From NCBI RefSeq assembly GCF_000092925.1, contig NC_014217.1:1984001-2048000 (forward strand): DNA of 64,000 nt. The letters run 5' to 3'. Source of the stretch: Ancylobacter novellus DSM 506. GTDB lineage: Bacteria; Pseudomonadota; Alphaproteobacteria; Rhizobiales; Xanthobacteraceae. The translations under genes and the position numbers were made by a program. The first letter of the stretch is position 1. The number at the start of each line of letters is the position of its first letter. Below are positions 55,021 through 63,970 of the stretch, in pieces. The notes under the pieces are model-generated. The model did not search any database. It was not told where the DNA came from and saw only the letters and a program-made list of their open reading frames with translations.

Positions 55021-55629
55021 TCAGGATGATCCCGCCAAATCCGACGTTGGAGACGCGTCATCTTTGTGTCTGTGCAGGAACCGCGCTATCTGCCCTCTCA
55101 GCAAGGCGGTGTTCTGCAGCTCCCCTAAGGCCCCTGCACTGTCAAACAGTTCTCGCTGTATCGTCGCAGGAAGGCTAGGCCATTGCATGAGAAGTGCAGC
55201 TCCCAGGCAACGAAGCACATACTCTTCTTCTGCTGCAAAGGCAGGCTTGTTGTCCCGCACGGAATCATTTGAATGCAGGGTGTTTTCATAATTTTCGTTT
55301 AGCCAGGCTTCATTCTGGGCCATATCTTCGGCGTTTTTCTGTAATTTCCGAAATTTTGCAATTTCGGAAAAATTGTCCGTCATGCTCGCCAGGCTTTTGT
55401 AATCCTCTGCCATTTCAGAATATTTGTCTGCAATGAACATCGGGCTGTTCATAGGCGCAATGTTTCGTGGCAGAATTAGCCCTGCGGTGTCTTTTTCTTT
55501 TGATGTAAGGACTGTCATGCCAAGATCTTCCTTCCGGCCGGAGCCACAGTCCATGCAGTCAACGATAAAGGAGTTGGGCCCGTCGGCGGTCACAATGACG
55601 TTCGTCGACTCGCAAGCATAACAATGCAT
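55021..55629 (-). CDS. Zinc-ribbon hypothetical protein
   Basis: The 202-residue protein starts at ATG 55629, where an AGGGA site precedes it. Cys-x2-Cys pairs at residues 3-6 and 25-28 (CYAC and CMDC) form a likely zinc ribbon. The middle is helical and charged (SEMAEDYKSLASMTDNFSEI and RKLQKNAEDMAQNEAWLNEN), and LRCLGAALLMQWPSLPATIQ is a hydrophobic helix. No family recognised. It has A+T-rich codons compared with its neighbours and its own terminator, so it may be a prophage accessory gene. The longer frame to 55899 adds a region without coding signs. Confidence 0.6.
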   Translation of the reverse strand: MHCYACESTNVIVTADGPNSFIVDCMDCGSGRKEDLGMTVLTSKEKDTAGLILPRNIAPMNSPMFIADKYSEMAEDYKSLASMTDNFSEIAKFRKLQKNAEDMAQNEAWLNENYENTLHSNDSVRDNKPAFAAEEEYVLRCLGAALLMQWPSLPATIQRELFDSAGALGELQNTALLRGQIARFLHRHKDDASPTSDLAGSS

Positions 55630-55980
55630 CTCGCATCCCTGCGCGATTTCTCGATTGTCCATCTTGGATGCCAATCTCGGCGGTGGCCGGGGTTCGAGAT
55701 TTGCGGACGAGCGATACGGCCGCCGTCCGAACATTTCTCGGCGCACGCTATTTCTAGCGACGATTTCATACAGTACGCCTTCGCCATTAGGTTGTATCTG
55801 CACAAAGGCGTGCTCTCGACAGGTTTGTCTCGCTGCGCGCGATGAGGTCATCTTGGTGGAGCAGGGGGCAGCGAGATCAGGCGCGCCGATACGCGGCACG
55901 GGGAGCTACCATCGATCACAAAAAGAAGGGCGCCTCTTCAAGGACGCCCCTCTCCGCTTCGCCTAAAGTGGACGGGCTGC

Positions 55981-56247
55981 TCAGTCGACGGCGCGCTTCG
56001 TGCGCTGCCAAGGCGAGTTGCGACCTTCATAGAGCGGACCGAAGAACATCTGCAGCTTCGGCACGCCCTGCGTCTGCCGGACCTGCTGGCGACGCACGCT
56101 CTCATGTTCGCGGCGCTGTACGGTCTCGACGCTGTCGCCGAGCCGCGCTTCGTTGCGGGGGCCGGACGATGCGGCGACGGCAGGGGTGGCAACCAGCAGG
56201 ATTGCCACGGCGGCGAGGGCTGAAAGGCTAACATCTCTTTTGGTCAT
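55981..56247 (-). CDS. Small secreted hypothetical protein
   Basis: An 88-residue protein with a signal peptide (MTKRDVSLSALAAVAILLVA, cleavage near AVA) and a charged mature part (RREHESVRRQQVRQTQGVPK). No family recognised. The gene is followed upstream by an AT-rich stretch (56260-56460) that likely holds its promoter. Confidence 0.5.
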   Translation of the reverse strand: MTKRDVSLSALAAVAILLVATPAVAASSGPRNEARLGDSVETVQRREHESVRRQQVRQTQGVPKLQMFFGPLYEGRNSPWQRTKRAVD

Positions 56248-56494
56248 TTCTGCCTCCTAATGACGGCCGATTGCAATTACAACGAGGCGTTCCGATAATT
56301 GTTTCGTAAAATCGAAAATATATCTCGTCTGAGTATTTAATCGTACATAGGAGTATGTATAATTTCGTATGAGAAAAGTTATTGTTTATTCGATGTCCCG
56401 CAGAGGTATGACTATGAATATTATCTGTTTTCGTTCTCGGCGTCGGAAAAATTCGGGACCCTGAGGTGTCGAATGATCCCGAGGTTGCGGCTGT
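56248..56494. other. AT-rich region
   Basis: About 250 bp of strikingly A+T-rich sequence between small genes, probably promoters; no gene is seen. Confidence 0.5.
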
Positions 56495-56695
56495 ATGAGC
56501 AGCATAAAATTGGCAGCGCTAAAGCAGCGGCTTGCCGACCGGCCAGCGCCGCCAGTGCGGCCAGGGAGTATTCCGGATGTTGTTCACAGGTGTGCCACCA
56601 AACTGCGACGCCAGATGCCGGCGATGTTGGTGACTGGCGGGCACGCCGGCAAAGGGGTGCGACCGTTGGGAGGCCCGCCAGCAGAAGGACGCTAG
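56495..56695 (+). CDS. Possible small hypothetical protein
   Basis: A 66-residue frame (MSSIKLAALKQRLADRPAPP and onwards) has plausible codon use and ends four bases before the convergent minus gene. There is no recognised domain and no strong ribosome site, so it may be chance. Confidence 0.35.
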   Translation: MSSIKLAALKQRLADRPAPPVRPGSIPDVVHRCATKLRRQMPAMLVTGGHAGKGVRPLGGPPAEGR

Positions 56696-56699
56696 CACG

Positions 56700-57294
56700 T
56701 CAGGCGGCCAGCCGCTCCACGTCCTGGTAGATCCGCGTCCAAACGTGCACCGGCCAATCGGCTTCGGCGATGTCCACGGCGCTGGCGTCTTCGATGTCGT
56801 GAAGCTCGAGCAACGCGATTTTGATCTTGATCGCCAACTCCGGCAGCGAAGCCGCAGGGCGATCGATGAGACGCCCGAGCACTGCGTTCATGCGCTCCTC
56901 GGCGGCGCTGTCGTCCCGGCCGGCAGCCGTCGCGCCGGTGGCGTCGGAGATTGCCTCCACAATGCTCCACTGCCGCAACCCGGTGGGATGCCGGTGGTGC
57001 TTGCGAGCACCTTAATGACGGCCTCGGCGGCATTAAGGGCCACAGTGTGCATCGGTTCCCAGCGCGCCTTTAGGGGCAGCCATTCGGCGCGGCGACGCCA
57101 GTAGTCGGCCGCGAGGGCGGGAACGGTTCTGTCGTCCTCCTCGGCGGTGAGCTCCATCGGCGGCTGGTCGACCGGCTGGTCGTAGCTCGGCTGATGCGGC
57201 GTGCGGATGGTGCCGGTCTGGCCGGCGCGCAGGTCGTGCATGTCGCACGCGGCCTCGATGGCGCGGTCGATGTCGGTGCGGGTCTGAAGGTTCA
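56700..57294 (-). pseudogene. Prophage hypothetical gene, probably frameshifted
   Basis: The 5' part, starting at ATG 57294 (MNLQTRTDIDRAIEAACDMH), reads well to AAEAVIKVLASTTGIPPG, then turns to non-coding-like sequence. The 3' part (WSIVEAISDATGATAAGRDD to the stop at 56700) continues in another frame. One extra base near 56985-56992 would join them into a protein of about 198 residues. No known domain. It may be two overlapping genes instead, with the second starting at TTG 56978. Confidence 0.4.
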
Positions 57295-57297
57295 TGA

Positions 57298-57507
57298 TCA
57301 GCCCTCCACCCAGTCGGCGCGAACCGCTTCCAGCGACAGGAACTGCTCGAACATCTTGCTGGCGTTCGCGAGGATGCGCTGGGCGGAATTCTCGTCCGCC
57401 GGGAGCATGCCGCAAATCTTGGCAGCGATCTGGCGCTCGCAAATGATGCGGACCTCGGTCTCGGTGGCGCGATCGACAAGGCGGGGGGTGGGAGTGTGGA
57501 TGGTCAT
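57298..57507 (-). CDS. Small hypothetical protein (prophage early region)
   Basis: The 69-residue protein starts at ATG 57507 (MTIHTPTPRLVDRATETEVR). It has no recognised domain. It ends 4 bp before the next minus gene and shares the palindromic control region with the divergent XRE gene, so it is probably the first gene of a repressed early operon. Confidence 0.55.
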   Translation of the reverse strand: MTIHTPTPRLVDRATETEVRIICERQIAAKICGMLPADENSAQRILANASKMFEQFLSLEAVRADWVEG

Positions 57508-57521
57508 GGGGCGGCTCTCCA

Positions 57522-57595
57522 ATAGCGATTATCGCTATCAATAGCCATAAACGATCACTTAACGCTAACGCAAGCGAAAAACGCTACACCTAGCG
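57522..57595. promoter_or_regulatory. Prophage-type operator region
   Basis: ATAGCGAT-T-ATCGCTAT (57522-57538) is a perfect 17-bp palindrome between divergent genes. CGCTA at 57582-57586 and TAGCG at 57591-57595 form a second inverted pair, and another CGCTA lies near 57563. The common half is TAGCG. The adjoining XRE protein is the likely binder. Confidence 0.55.
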
Positions 57596-57627
57596 ACAAA
57601 CGTCCTGATCCCGTGTATACGAGCGTC

Positions 57628-57873
57628 ATGATCACACCCGCGCAGTGTCGGGCCGCTCGCGCCCTTCTCGATTGGTCACAGCAGCGTCTTGCCGAGGCGT
57701 CCAGCATCGGCAATGCGACAATCCGCAATTTCGAGGGCGAGAAGTCGACGCCCCAGCACGCGACGCTGGTTGTGCTGCGCCAGGCATTCGAAGCCGCAGG
57801 CGTCCAGTTCGTCAGCCAAGGCGATGAGGCGGGCGGCGATGGGGTAGTGTTGAGGCTCCACGCGGGATTGTGA
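57628..57873 (+). CDS. XRE-family repressor (prophage)
   Basis: An 81-residue HTH protein (MITPAQCRAARALLDWSQQR then LAEASSIGNATIRNFEGEKS). The opening matches a common Rhizobiales phage/island repressor family; ATG 57628 is preferred to GTG 57613. It is divergent from the early gene at 57507 over the palindromic operator and resembles the 54304 regulator. Confidence 0.8.
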   Translation: MITPAQCRAARALLDWSQQRLAEASSIGNATIRNFEGEKSTPQHATLVVLRQAFEAAGVQFVSQGDEAGGDGVVLRLHAGL

Positions 57874-57948
57874 ACGGTACGCTGCGGGCCATTCGTGACG
57901 CTAGGCGCCGGCAATGTAATGATGCTTCGTCGTAGAGGGTGGGATGTC

Positions 57949-58140
57949 ATGACTAACATCCGCGAAGCACTATCCAATCTCGAATTGGCTTTGGACGACC
58001 AATCTGCAGCCTTGGCTATGGCCGGACGGTCGGCCGATTCGGCAGAGTGCATAAGGCTGATACACCACACCGGGCGATCGTGGCAGCGGATGATCGCTGC
58101 GCATCGTAGGCTCATTCGGTTAGCCAAGGTGCAAGCCTAG
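57949..58140 (+). CDS. Small hypothetical protein
   Basis: A 63-residue, mostly helical protein (MTNIREALSNLELALDDQSA then IRLIHHTGRSWQRMIAAHRR). No domain recognised. It lies 75 bp after the XRE gene. The start at 57949 fits the coding signal better than 57895. Confidence 0.5.
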   Translation: MTNIREALSNLELALDDQSAALAMAGRSADSAECIRLIHHTGRSWQRMIAAHRRLIRLAKVQA

Positions 58141-58306
58141 CGGCCGGCGTGGCCGTGCGTCGCCGCTTGACGCCTACGGCCTCTTCGAACACCAATATCC
58201 AGCCCATGACGCCGGCAAGCCTGTCGGCCGAGGCACCAGCGGCGTGAACCGACACACGCGCCTCAACTGGCAACGCAACGGTCATCAACTCCATAGGAGA
58301 TCGACG

Positions 58307-58519
58307 ATGCGTGCCGACATGTCAGAATCCACTATCCGCCGCCGCCTCGCCAAGGTTGGCTTCCGCCTGCAGAAGACGCCTGCGCACCATTGGACCCGCG
58401 CAGAGTTTGGGACCGGGTACGAGGTGGTCGATGAGGGCGACATGCTGATCCTGGGATGCTCTCAACGCCCCTATGACGCCACGCTCGAAGACGTGCGGAC
58501 GTTCGTCGCGGGGCTGTGA
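58307..58519 (+). CDS. Small hypothetical protein
   Basis: A 70-residue protein (RADMSESTIRRRLAKVGFRL and GYEVVDEGDMLILGCSQRPY). A GGAG ribosome site precedes ATG 58307. No domain is recognised. It lies in the prophage's small-gene block. Confidence 0.6.
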   Translation: MRADMSESTIRRRLAKVGFRLQKTPAHHWTRAEFGTGYEVVDEGDMLILGCSQRPYDATLEDVRTFVAGL

Positions 58520-58617
58520 GCCACCAAGAAAGTGGCCATTAAATCGCCACTTTCTCTTGCGCACCGCAACGTCACTCTGGGTTGCAGCCTCGGCAGGTTT
58601 CGCTCTAGGAGGTGGGG

Positions 58618-59115
58618 ATGAAGATTGATCCGGAATTTCGCTATAAAGAACTGAAAGACTGTGTGGCTGGCGAACTTGTAAGGCTTCGCAACGGAGTGGA
58701 TTTGGCGATTGCTCTAGGAGATCAGCATATAGGACATGGGATCGCAATAATTGATCCGCAGTTCCAGTACAGGCGAATCGCGAGCAGCTTATATTGTGTT
58801 AGCTTCGGAGCCGATTGGATAATAGAACCAATAGCCAACGAGCAAACGCGGCCGGAAAACGCGATACACACAGAGGTTTTCGGCTCGCTTCACCTTACGG
58901 TTAAGGGGGTTTGCATTGTACTAAATGACGCAACGGAAGACGGGCACGGTGCGCTGGGGCTAACATTTCCGACGCTAACTATAGGTGATCCTCCGGGCCA
59001 TCACAGCGCCCCCATCCTGAGGTGGAAGCTTTGGCTATCAGAGGCGGCGCGGGAGCGCGGCGAGGGGCCGTTCTTTGAGTTCCCGCCAGCTGCGCCGGCT
59101 CCTGCAGGCAGCTAA
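58618..59115 (+). CDS. Hypothetical protein (prophage accessory)
   Basis: The 165-residue protein (MKIDPEFRYKELKDCVAGEL) follows a strong AGGAGG ribosome site. Its 5' half is less G+C-rich than the surroundings, suggesting recent transfer. No domain is recognised; the C terminus is Pro/Ala-rich (FPPAAPAPAGS). Confidence 0.6.
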   Translation: MKIDPEFRYKELKDCVAGELVRLRNGVDLAIALGDQHIGHGIAIIDPQFQYRRIASSLYCVSFGADWIIEPIANEQTRPENAIHTEVFGSLHLTVKGVCIVLNDATEDGHGALGLTFPTLTIGDPPGHHSAPILRWKLWLSEAARERGEGPFFEFPPAAPAPAGS

Positions 59116-59267
59116 CCGCCGAGCCACCACCATCGGCCTCACGCCACCCTCGCGGTGCTTGCCGCGAAAAGTTGTGCTCGCGATCCATCTCGCCTTTCGC
59201 GCGTGACAGTGCCCTCTCGGCGTGCGATCTTGATCGGTCACCCGGCCGCGGTGACCAGGGGGCAATA

Positions 59268-59504
59268 ATGGATTTCCATCCGGTTACGGAGTTGCAACGC
59301 ATGGCGCTGGCGAGGCTTCGCGGCCGCGACATCCCACTTTCTTCGATGGCTGGCGTCGACCAAGTGGCGGTGGACGACCTACTTAAAATGGGACTCGCCG
59401 AGGGTTCCGGTGTGAACCTGAGCGGCCACACCGTTTACCGGCTAACGGCTCGCGGCAAAGGTGCTTGCGATAGGTTTTGGCGGCTCGGTCTGTTGCCAAC
59501 GTAG
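59268..59504 (+). CDS. Small winged-helix-like hypothetical protein
   Basis: The 78-residue protein (MDFHPVTELQRMALARLRGR then VDDLLKMGLAEGSGVNLSGH) has the look of a winged-helix fold with a C-terminal YRLTARGKGAC strand. It may be a small regulator. It is convergent with the tail protein gene. Confidence 0.5.
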   Translation: MDFHPVTELQRMALARLRGRDIPLSSMAGVDQVAVDDLLKMGLAEGSGVNLSGHTVYRLTARGKGACDRFWRLGLLPT

Positions 59505-59539
59505 AGCCGCCGCGCCCCAACGAGCCCGGCGGCCGGCCG

Positions 59540-60646
59540 TCAGAACCAACGGCCGATAGCTACATAGCCAGCAGCAGCTACGGTGGTGCTCTGCGACGCG
59601 GCCAGGTAGAAAGCAAAACCTGTAGCAGATGTGGCCGCAGCATTATTGACCGTCGTCGCGGCTCCAGTAGACGCCCCTCCGCTGCCAGTTCCGCCCGTCG
59701 CAAACGTGACGACGGCAGGAGCCGAAGCAAACGCCACCGGGAACGTCGGCGTGATCTCTGCCGAACGGAACCCGCCTATCACGGCGGAGCTGGCGACGTT
59801 GACCTGGCGGGTGGTGAACGTCGCCCAACATATCATCGTGCCGTCGGCGAACTTCACGTAGTTGCCGTTGCCATTCGAGCCGCTTTCGAACAGTGCACCT
59901 GTCGGCGTGCCGCCGCTCTGGCTCACCGTTCCGGCAATGGCCTGCATCACCGCATCGGCGCCGCCCGTGCCGGTGAAGCGGGCGAACGAGCCGGCCGCGG
60001 CGGTCAACGTGCCCATGGCACGGAACGCCGTCGCACCAAGCGTGGTTCGCGCCTCCGCGGCTGTGGTGTCGTCCATCAGCGTCTGAATGAACGACGTCGG
60101 CGCCACATAGGCCAGCCACGACGTGCCGTTCCACACCGAGATAACGCCAGTAGCGACGCTGACCACCGACATGCCATGGTCAGCCGCCGTGAACAGCCAC
60201 GCCGAGCCGGTCCACTGCGCCAGGTTGTTGGCCCGCCCGGCCCACGCCCCGGTCGGCGACGTACCCACGACATACATGTCGTTGGTTACGGGCGAGCCGG
60301 GCGGCGCGTTGCTACCCAGGCTCTGCACCTCGTAGTTCGGACGGGCCGCCTCCAGAACGCCGGCTCGCGCCACGAGGGCGCGCACCTGCTCGGCAAGGTA
60401 GCCGGAGGTGAAGCGGGAGGGGGCATTGCGGAGCAGCGTGTAGACCTCCCCCACAACATCGACGCCGATCGGCGTGGCGAGCTCGAGATGCGTGGCGTCG
60501 GTGAGCGACGCGATAGCCCGCCCCGGAAGGTCGCCGATCTGAATTTCATCGCCGGCCCGCACGTCGCTCCAGAGCACGCCGGAGCCTGTAACGGTGGTCG
60601 TGCCGGCTGCTACCGACACGGTGCCGGTCGTGTAAATGTCAGGCAT
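59540..60646 (-). CDS. Phage tail protein (DUF2793-like)
   Basis: The 368-residue protein has a DUF2793-type region (YEVQSLGSNAPPGSPVTNDM then VVGTSPTGAWAGRANNLAQW and SAWLFTAADHGMSVVS), which marks tail fibre or baseplate-associated proteins of alphaproteobacterial phages. The last 150 residues are rich in Gly/Ala/Thr. Its N-terminal 75 residues resemble the whole protein encoded just upstream, so an N-terminal domain has been duplicated. It is last in the tail operon. Confidence 0.8.
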   Translation of the reverse strand: MPDIYTTGTVSVAAGTTTVTGSGVLWSDVRAGDEIQIGDLPGRAIASLTDATHLELATPIGVDVVGEVYTLLRNAPSRFTSGYLAEQVRALVARAGVLEAARPNYEVQSLGSNAPPGSPVTNDMYVVGTSPTGAWAGRANNLAQWTGSAWLFTAADHGMSVVSVATGVISVWNGTSWLAYVAPTSFIQTLMDDTTAAEARTTLGATAFRAMGTLTAAAGSFARFTGTGGADAVMQAIAGTVSQSGGTPTGALFESGSNGNGNYVKFADGTMICWATFTTRQVNVASSAVIGGFRSAEITPTFPVAFASAPAVVTFATGGTGSGGASTGAATTVNNAAATSATGFAFYLAASQSTTVAAAGYVAIGRWF

Positions 60647-60929
60647 CGGCGTGCCCCATATATCCCGGAAAGCGCGACGGCGCGTCGAAGCGGATCAGGT
60701 AAGTGACGTCCTCGGCCGTCTCGCCGCACCAAGGCGCTGCGAGCTCGATCGTGGTGAGACTGCTGGCGTCCACCGCCGCGATCGTGGCGCTGATGTCGCC
60801 GATCATGAGGCTGTCGCACGACTGCACGTCCAGCCAGAAGACGTCCTGGCCGCGAACGACGCGCGAGCCGTGGGCCACCGAAATGGTGCCCTTGTCGTAG
60901 GTGGTTAGAAGATCCCGGCCGTAGGCCAT
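60639..60929 (-). CDS. Small phage tail-associated protein
   Basis: The 96-residue protein (MAYGRDLLTTYDKGTISVAH then VFWLDVQSCDSLMIGD) aligns with the first 75 residues of the tail protein at 59540 (same GTxSVAxG, Dxx-x-DSLxIGD and FDAPSRF/LRNAPSRF pattern). It overlaps that gene by 8 bp. Probably a tail-tip or adaptor component. Confidence 0.7.
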   Translation of the reverse strand: MAYGRDLLTTYDKGTISVAHGSRVVRGQDVFWLDVQSCDSLMIGDISATIAAVDASSLTTIELAAPWCGETAEDVTYLIRFDAPSRFPGYMGHADA

Positions 60930-60995
60930 AGAGACTCCGTGGCGCGCCGCAGCGCGCGGTTGAAATAAGGATGAGGAGGTGCGGCTGTCGCCGCG

Positions 60996-63443
60996 CTAGA
61001 TGCCGACGTTTCGCCGGCGTGCTTCTTGAATCGTCTTAATCGTCCGCGTAGCGAACGACCGCCGATCCTCCGCAAGCACGCGCTGCAACTGCGCCACCGC
61101 TTCCGCCGATGCACCGGCCTCGATAGTGACGTTCGGGGCGTAGGACACAGTCACGGCGCCCGGCGCCCTGGCAGCCGCCACGGACGACGTGCGCGGCAAC
61201 CGCGGAGCAACAAGCCCGCCGCCTGCCATCTTGCCGATCGTGCCGATCGTGCCGGAGTTGATGGCTTCGAGCAGCGGCGCGTACTTCTTCGCCTGCTTGG
61301 CGTTGACGACGTACTCGCCGTTGGACAGCATCATGGGAATGCTGTCGCTGGTGCCGCTGCCGGGGCCACTGATGTGCCCGCCAGTCGCCGCATGCCCGAT
61401 GCCGCCGGAGCCCGCGACCGGGCCGCCAGTGGCAAGGCCCGTCAGCCCCTTGAACAGCCCGCCAAGCACACCACCATTCGGATCGAACAGGCTGTTGAGA
61501 GCCATATCGAGCAGCTTGTCGGCGACGTTATCCAGCGCGTTCGACAGCGCATCAGCCGCGCTCGCGCCGTCCAGCAACCCAGACGCAAGGTCGCTGGCAA
61601 AGCCGTGGGCGAGGTCGTTCGCATCGGCGAATGCCTGCTGTGCCTTGGCCAAAGCCTCGGCCTGCTGGCCATAGGCGTCGGCAACCTCCTTGATCGCCGC
61701 CACCTGCTCGGGAGCAAGCTGGATACTCTCAAGGTCGGTCTCGCCCTTGCGCCGCGCTTCCTCGCGAAGGTCCGCCAGCGCCTGAGCCTCAAGGTCCAGC
61801 TGCAGCCGGCGCGATTCCTGCGCCGCGATGCTCTGGCCGATAAGCTCCTGCTCGGCAGCGAGTGCGGCGGTGCGGTCCTTGACCGCCTGGATATCCTCCC
61901 GGAAGCGGTCGTCGGCGGTGCGCCGCCCCACCTTCGGGGACGACGTCGCCGTCGGCGCGTTGCCGTACCCGGACGTGTCCGTCGTCAGCCCGACTTCCGG
62001 GTTGGCGAGGCGCTTTTCGAGGTCGGCGAGCTCGGTCTGCCGCTTCTCCAGCAATGCAATCGCGGCGGCGGTGTTGCGCTCAACAAATCCAGCCTGCGCG
62101 GCCGGCGCCAGCAAGCCCTCCGGCCCAAACGCCGGCATGGTTGTTTCGCCAGCGGCCTGCACCGCCTGGGCGGCCTGCAGTTGGGCCTTGGCGTTAGTGA
62201 TGGCGGCTTTGGCGGCCTCCAGATGCTTGGCCGACAGATCGGCCAGCTTCTTCTCAGCGCCCTCGCTGCCGCGGCGCACCGCCGCGTACGCGTCCTGCAG
62301 ATCCACAAGCGCCTTGCGGTGAGCCTGCGCGGCTTCATCAGCACCTTCCTGACGATATGTCAGAAGCACCAACGCCGCGGCGGCAGCGCCCGCCAGAAGT
62401 CCGATAGGTCCCAGCGCCGCGGTGAACGTCGCCGCGATGGGCGCGCCGGTGCGCAGGGCCGTCAGCAGCGCCCCAAGGGCGGCTACCGCGCTGCCGAGCG
62501 TCGTCACCATGCCTGCAAGGGCGCGGCCCGTCAGGGCGCCGGCCACGACAGTCGCGAAGGCAACCGCAGCGTCGGCAACGCCATTGAAGTTGGCGGCGAG
62601 ACTCAGAAGCGCCTGTGCGAGGCCGCGGCTGGCGCCGGCCGAACTATCGGCGTTGCCGATATAGGCCAGGAACTCGTTGTTGACCGCCGTGATGCCGTCA
62701 CGAATGGTGGCGTTGGTGGCTTTGAACTGAGCCGCGACCGTATCCTGCGCATTCAGGATGGCCCGGAAGATTCGCCAGGATACCAGTTCGCCCTGGGCGC
62801 CCAACTCCTTAAGGCCGGCGATCGTCACCCCGAACTCGTCGGCAATCGCCTGTGCGATGACGGGCGCATTTTCACGCAGCGACCGTAACTCGTCGCCCTG
62901 TAGAACGCCTGAGCCAAGAGCCTGGCCAAGCTGTAGAATGCCAGCCGCCTGTTCCTGCGCCGACGCGCCGCCCGCCTTGAACGCCTGCGCCACGATCTGC
63001 GTGGCCGCGGCAATTTCTTGCTCGCTCTCGGCGACACCGGAAGCGGAACGGATCAGCTTGGCATAGAGGTCGACATAGCTCTCTAGATCGGTGCGCGCGG
63101 CGTTAGCGCCGTCCTTAAGGTCATTCAGGCTGCGGACCTGCACACCGGACGAGGTGGCCGCCGCACGCAGCTTGTTGCCAGCCTCCGTCCATGCGTCGGC
63201 ATAGGCGGCGATTTCCCGAGCGCCAAGGGCAGCACCAATGCCGGACAGCGGGGCGATGATGCCGCTCGCCATATCCCGGCCGATGCCGCTGAGGCGCTTC
63301 TGGGTCTGCCGCCACTTGTTCTCGATCTCTCGCGCTCGCCGGGCGGTGATGCCGGAGGCGCGGTTCATCGCGGCCTCATAGGACTTGATGTCCGCCGAAA
63401 GCTGGACGACCAAGCGCTCCAAATCAGTGGCCATCGGCATCAT
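60996..63443 (-). CDS. Phage tail tape-measure protein
   Basis: The 815-residue protein begins with LERLVVQLSADIKSYEAAMN and has the tape_meas_nterm domain with GNKLRAAATSSGVQVRSLND and GELVSWRIFRAILNAQDTVA. Hydrophobic stretches follow (AAIALLEKRQ and GALTGRALAGMVTTLGSA), long coiled coils, and a C-terminal GGP/GG-rich region (LATGGPVAGSGGIGHAATGG then HISGPGSGTSDSIPMMLSNG and EYVVNAKQAKKYAP), typical of the end of tape-measure proteins. It sets tail length, indicating a siphovirus- or GTA-like tail. It is an intact frame. Confidence 0.93.
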   Translation of the reverse strand: MMPMATDLERLVVQLSADIKSYEAAMNRASGITARRAREIENKWRQTQKRLSGIGRDMASGIIAPLSGIGAALGAREIAAYADAWTEAGNKLRAAATSSGVQVRSLNDLKDGANAARTDLESYVDLYAKLIRSASGVAESEQEIAAATQIVAQAFKAGGASAQEQAAGILQLGQALGSGVLQGDELRSLRENAPVIAQAIADEFGVTIAGLKELGAQGELVSWRIFRAILNAQDTVAAQFKATNATIRDGITAVNNEFLAYIGNADSSAGASRGLAQALLSLAANFNGVADAAVAFATVVAGALTGRALAGMVTTLGSAVAALGALLTALRTGAPIAATFTAALGPIGLLAGAAAAALVLLTYRQEGADEAAQAHRKALVDLQDAYAAVRRGSEGAEKKLADLSAKHLEAAKAAITNAKAQLQAAQAVQAAGETTMPAFGPEGLLAPAAQAGFVERNTAAAIALLEKRQTELADLEKRLANPEVGLTTDTSGYGNAPTATSSPKVGRRTADDRFREDIQAVKDRTAALAAEQELIGQSIAAQESRRLQLDLEAQALADLREEARRKGETDLESIQLAPEQVAAIKEVADAYGQQAEALAKAQQAFADANDLAHGFASDLASGLLDGASAADALSNALDNVADKLLDMALNSLFDPNGGVLGGLFKGLTGLATGGPVAGSGGIGHAATGGHISGPGSGTSDSIPMMLSNGEYVVNAKQAKKYAPLLEAINSGTIGTIGKMAGGGLVAPRLPRTSSVAAARAPGAVTVSYAPNVTIEAGASAEAVAQLQRVLAEDRRSFATRTIKTIQEARRRNVGI

Positions 63444-63642
63444 CCATCAGCGCGGCGCGCGTAATCGTCAGCGCCGTGAACGCCGCCCGCTCGGCGCCGA
63501 CAGCGCGGCGGAGAGCAATCATGCCGGCGTGCAACATCGCCTCACCGAGGGCAGCAAGGTCATGGCCCGCGGCATCAGCGGCCAGGGCAAATTCGGCCAC
63601 AGCGGCCTGGGCCGCGTCGTGCGCGGCGTCGGTAGTGGTCAT
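63424..63642 (-). CDS. Small tail assembly-type protein
   Basis: A 72-residue, Ala-rich protein (TTTDAAHDAAQAAVAEFALA) that overlaps the tape-measure start by 20 bp. The position just upstream of the tape-measure gene is that of tail assembly chaperones, but no motif is seen. Confidence 0.55.
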   Translation of the reverse strand: MTTTDAAHDAAQAAVAEFALAADAAGHDLAALGEAMLHAGMIALRRAVGAERAAFTALTITRAALMDDADGH

Positions 63643-63718
63643 TCGACCCTCATATTTTCAATTGGAAAAATGTGCGCGCTTGGGAGGCGCCGGCCCCCGG
63701 TGCGAAGGGCCGACACTT

Positions 63719-63970
63719 TCACGCCGCCCCCTCTCGCCCGAAAACCCGGTCGCATTCCTCCACAGCCACCGGATCGACCGGACGGAGGTTCGCAGCCCGC
63801 GGCGGGCCGGCGATGCCGGTGAAGACGTCAAACCGGTATAGCGCGCCGACGGCTGGCACTGGCTGGCCGGCGGGAGGAAAAAAGCGAAACGGAAGATCGC
63901 CCTCGGCGGCGGCGATGGTGCCGCAGCCTGATTTCGGCATGTAAGAGATTATCGTGCCAAGCGGCATCAA
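63719..63970 (-). CDS. Small hypothetical protein (tail operon)
   Basis: An 83-residue protein (MPLGTIISYMPKSGCGTIAA then EGDLPFRFFPPAGQPVPAVG) without a recognised domain. It lies near the window end in the same direction as the tail genes. The remaining 30 bp hold no feature. Confidence 0.45.
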   Translation of the reverse strand: MMPLGTIISYMPKSGCGTIAAAEGDLPFRFFPPAGQPVPAVGALYRFDVFTGIAGPPRAANLRPVDPVAVEECDRVFGREGAA

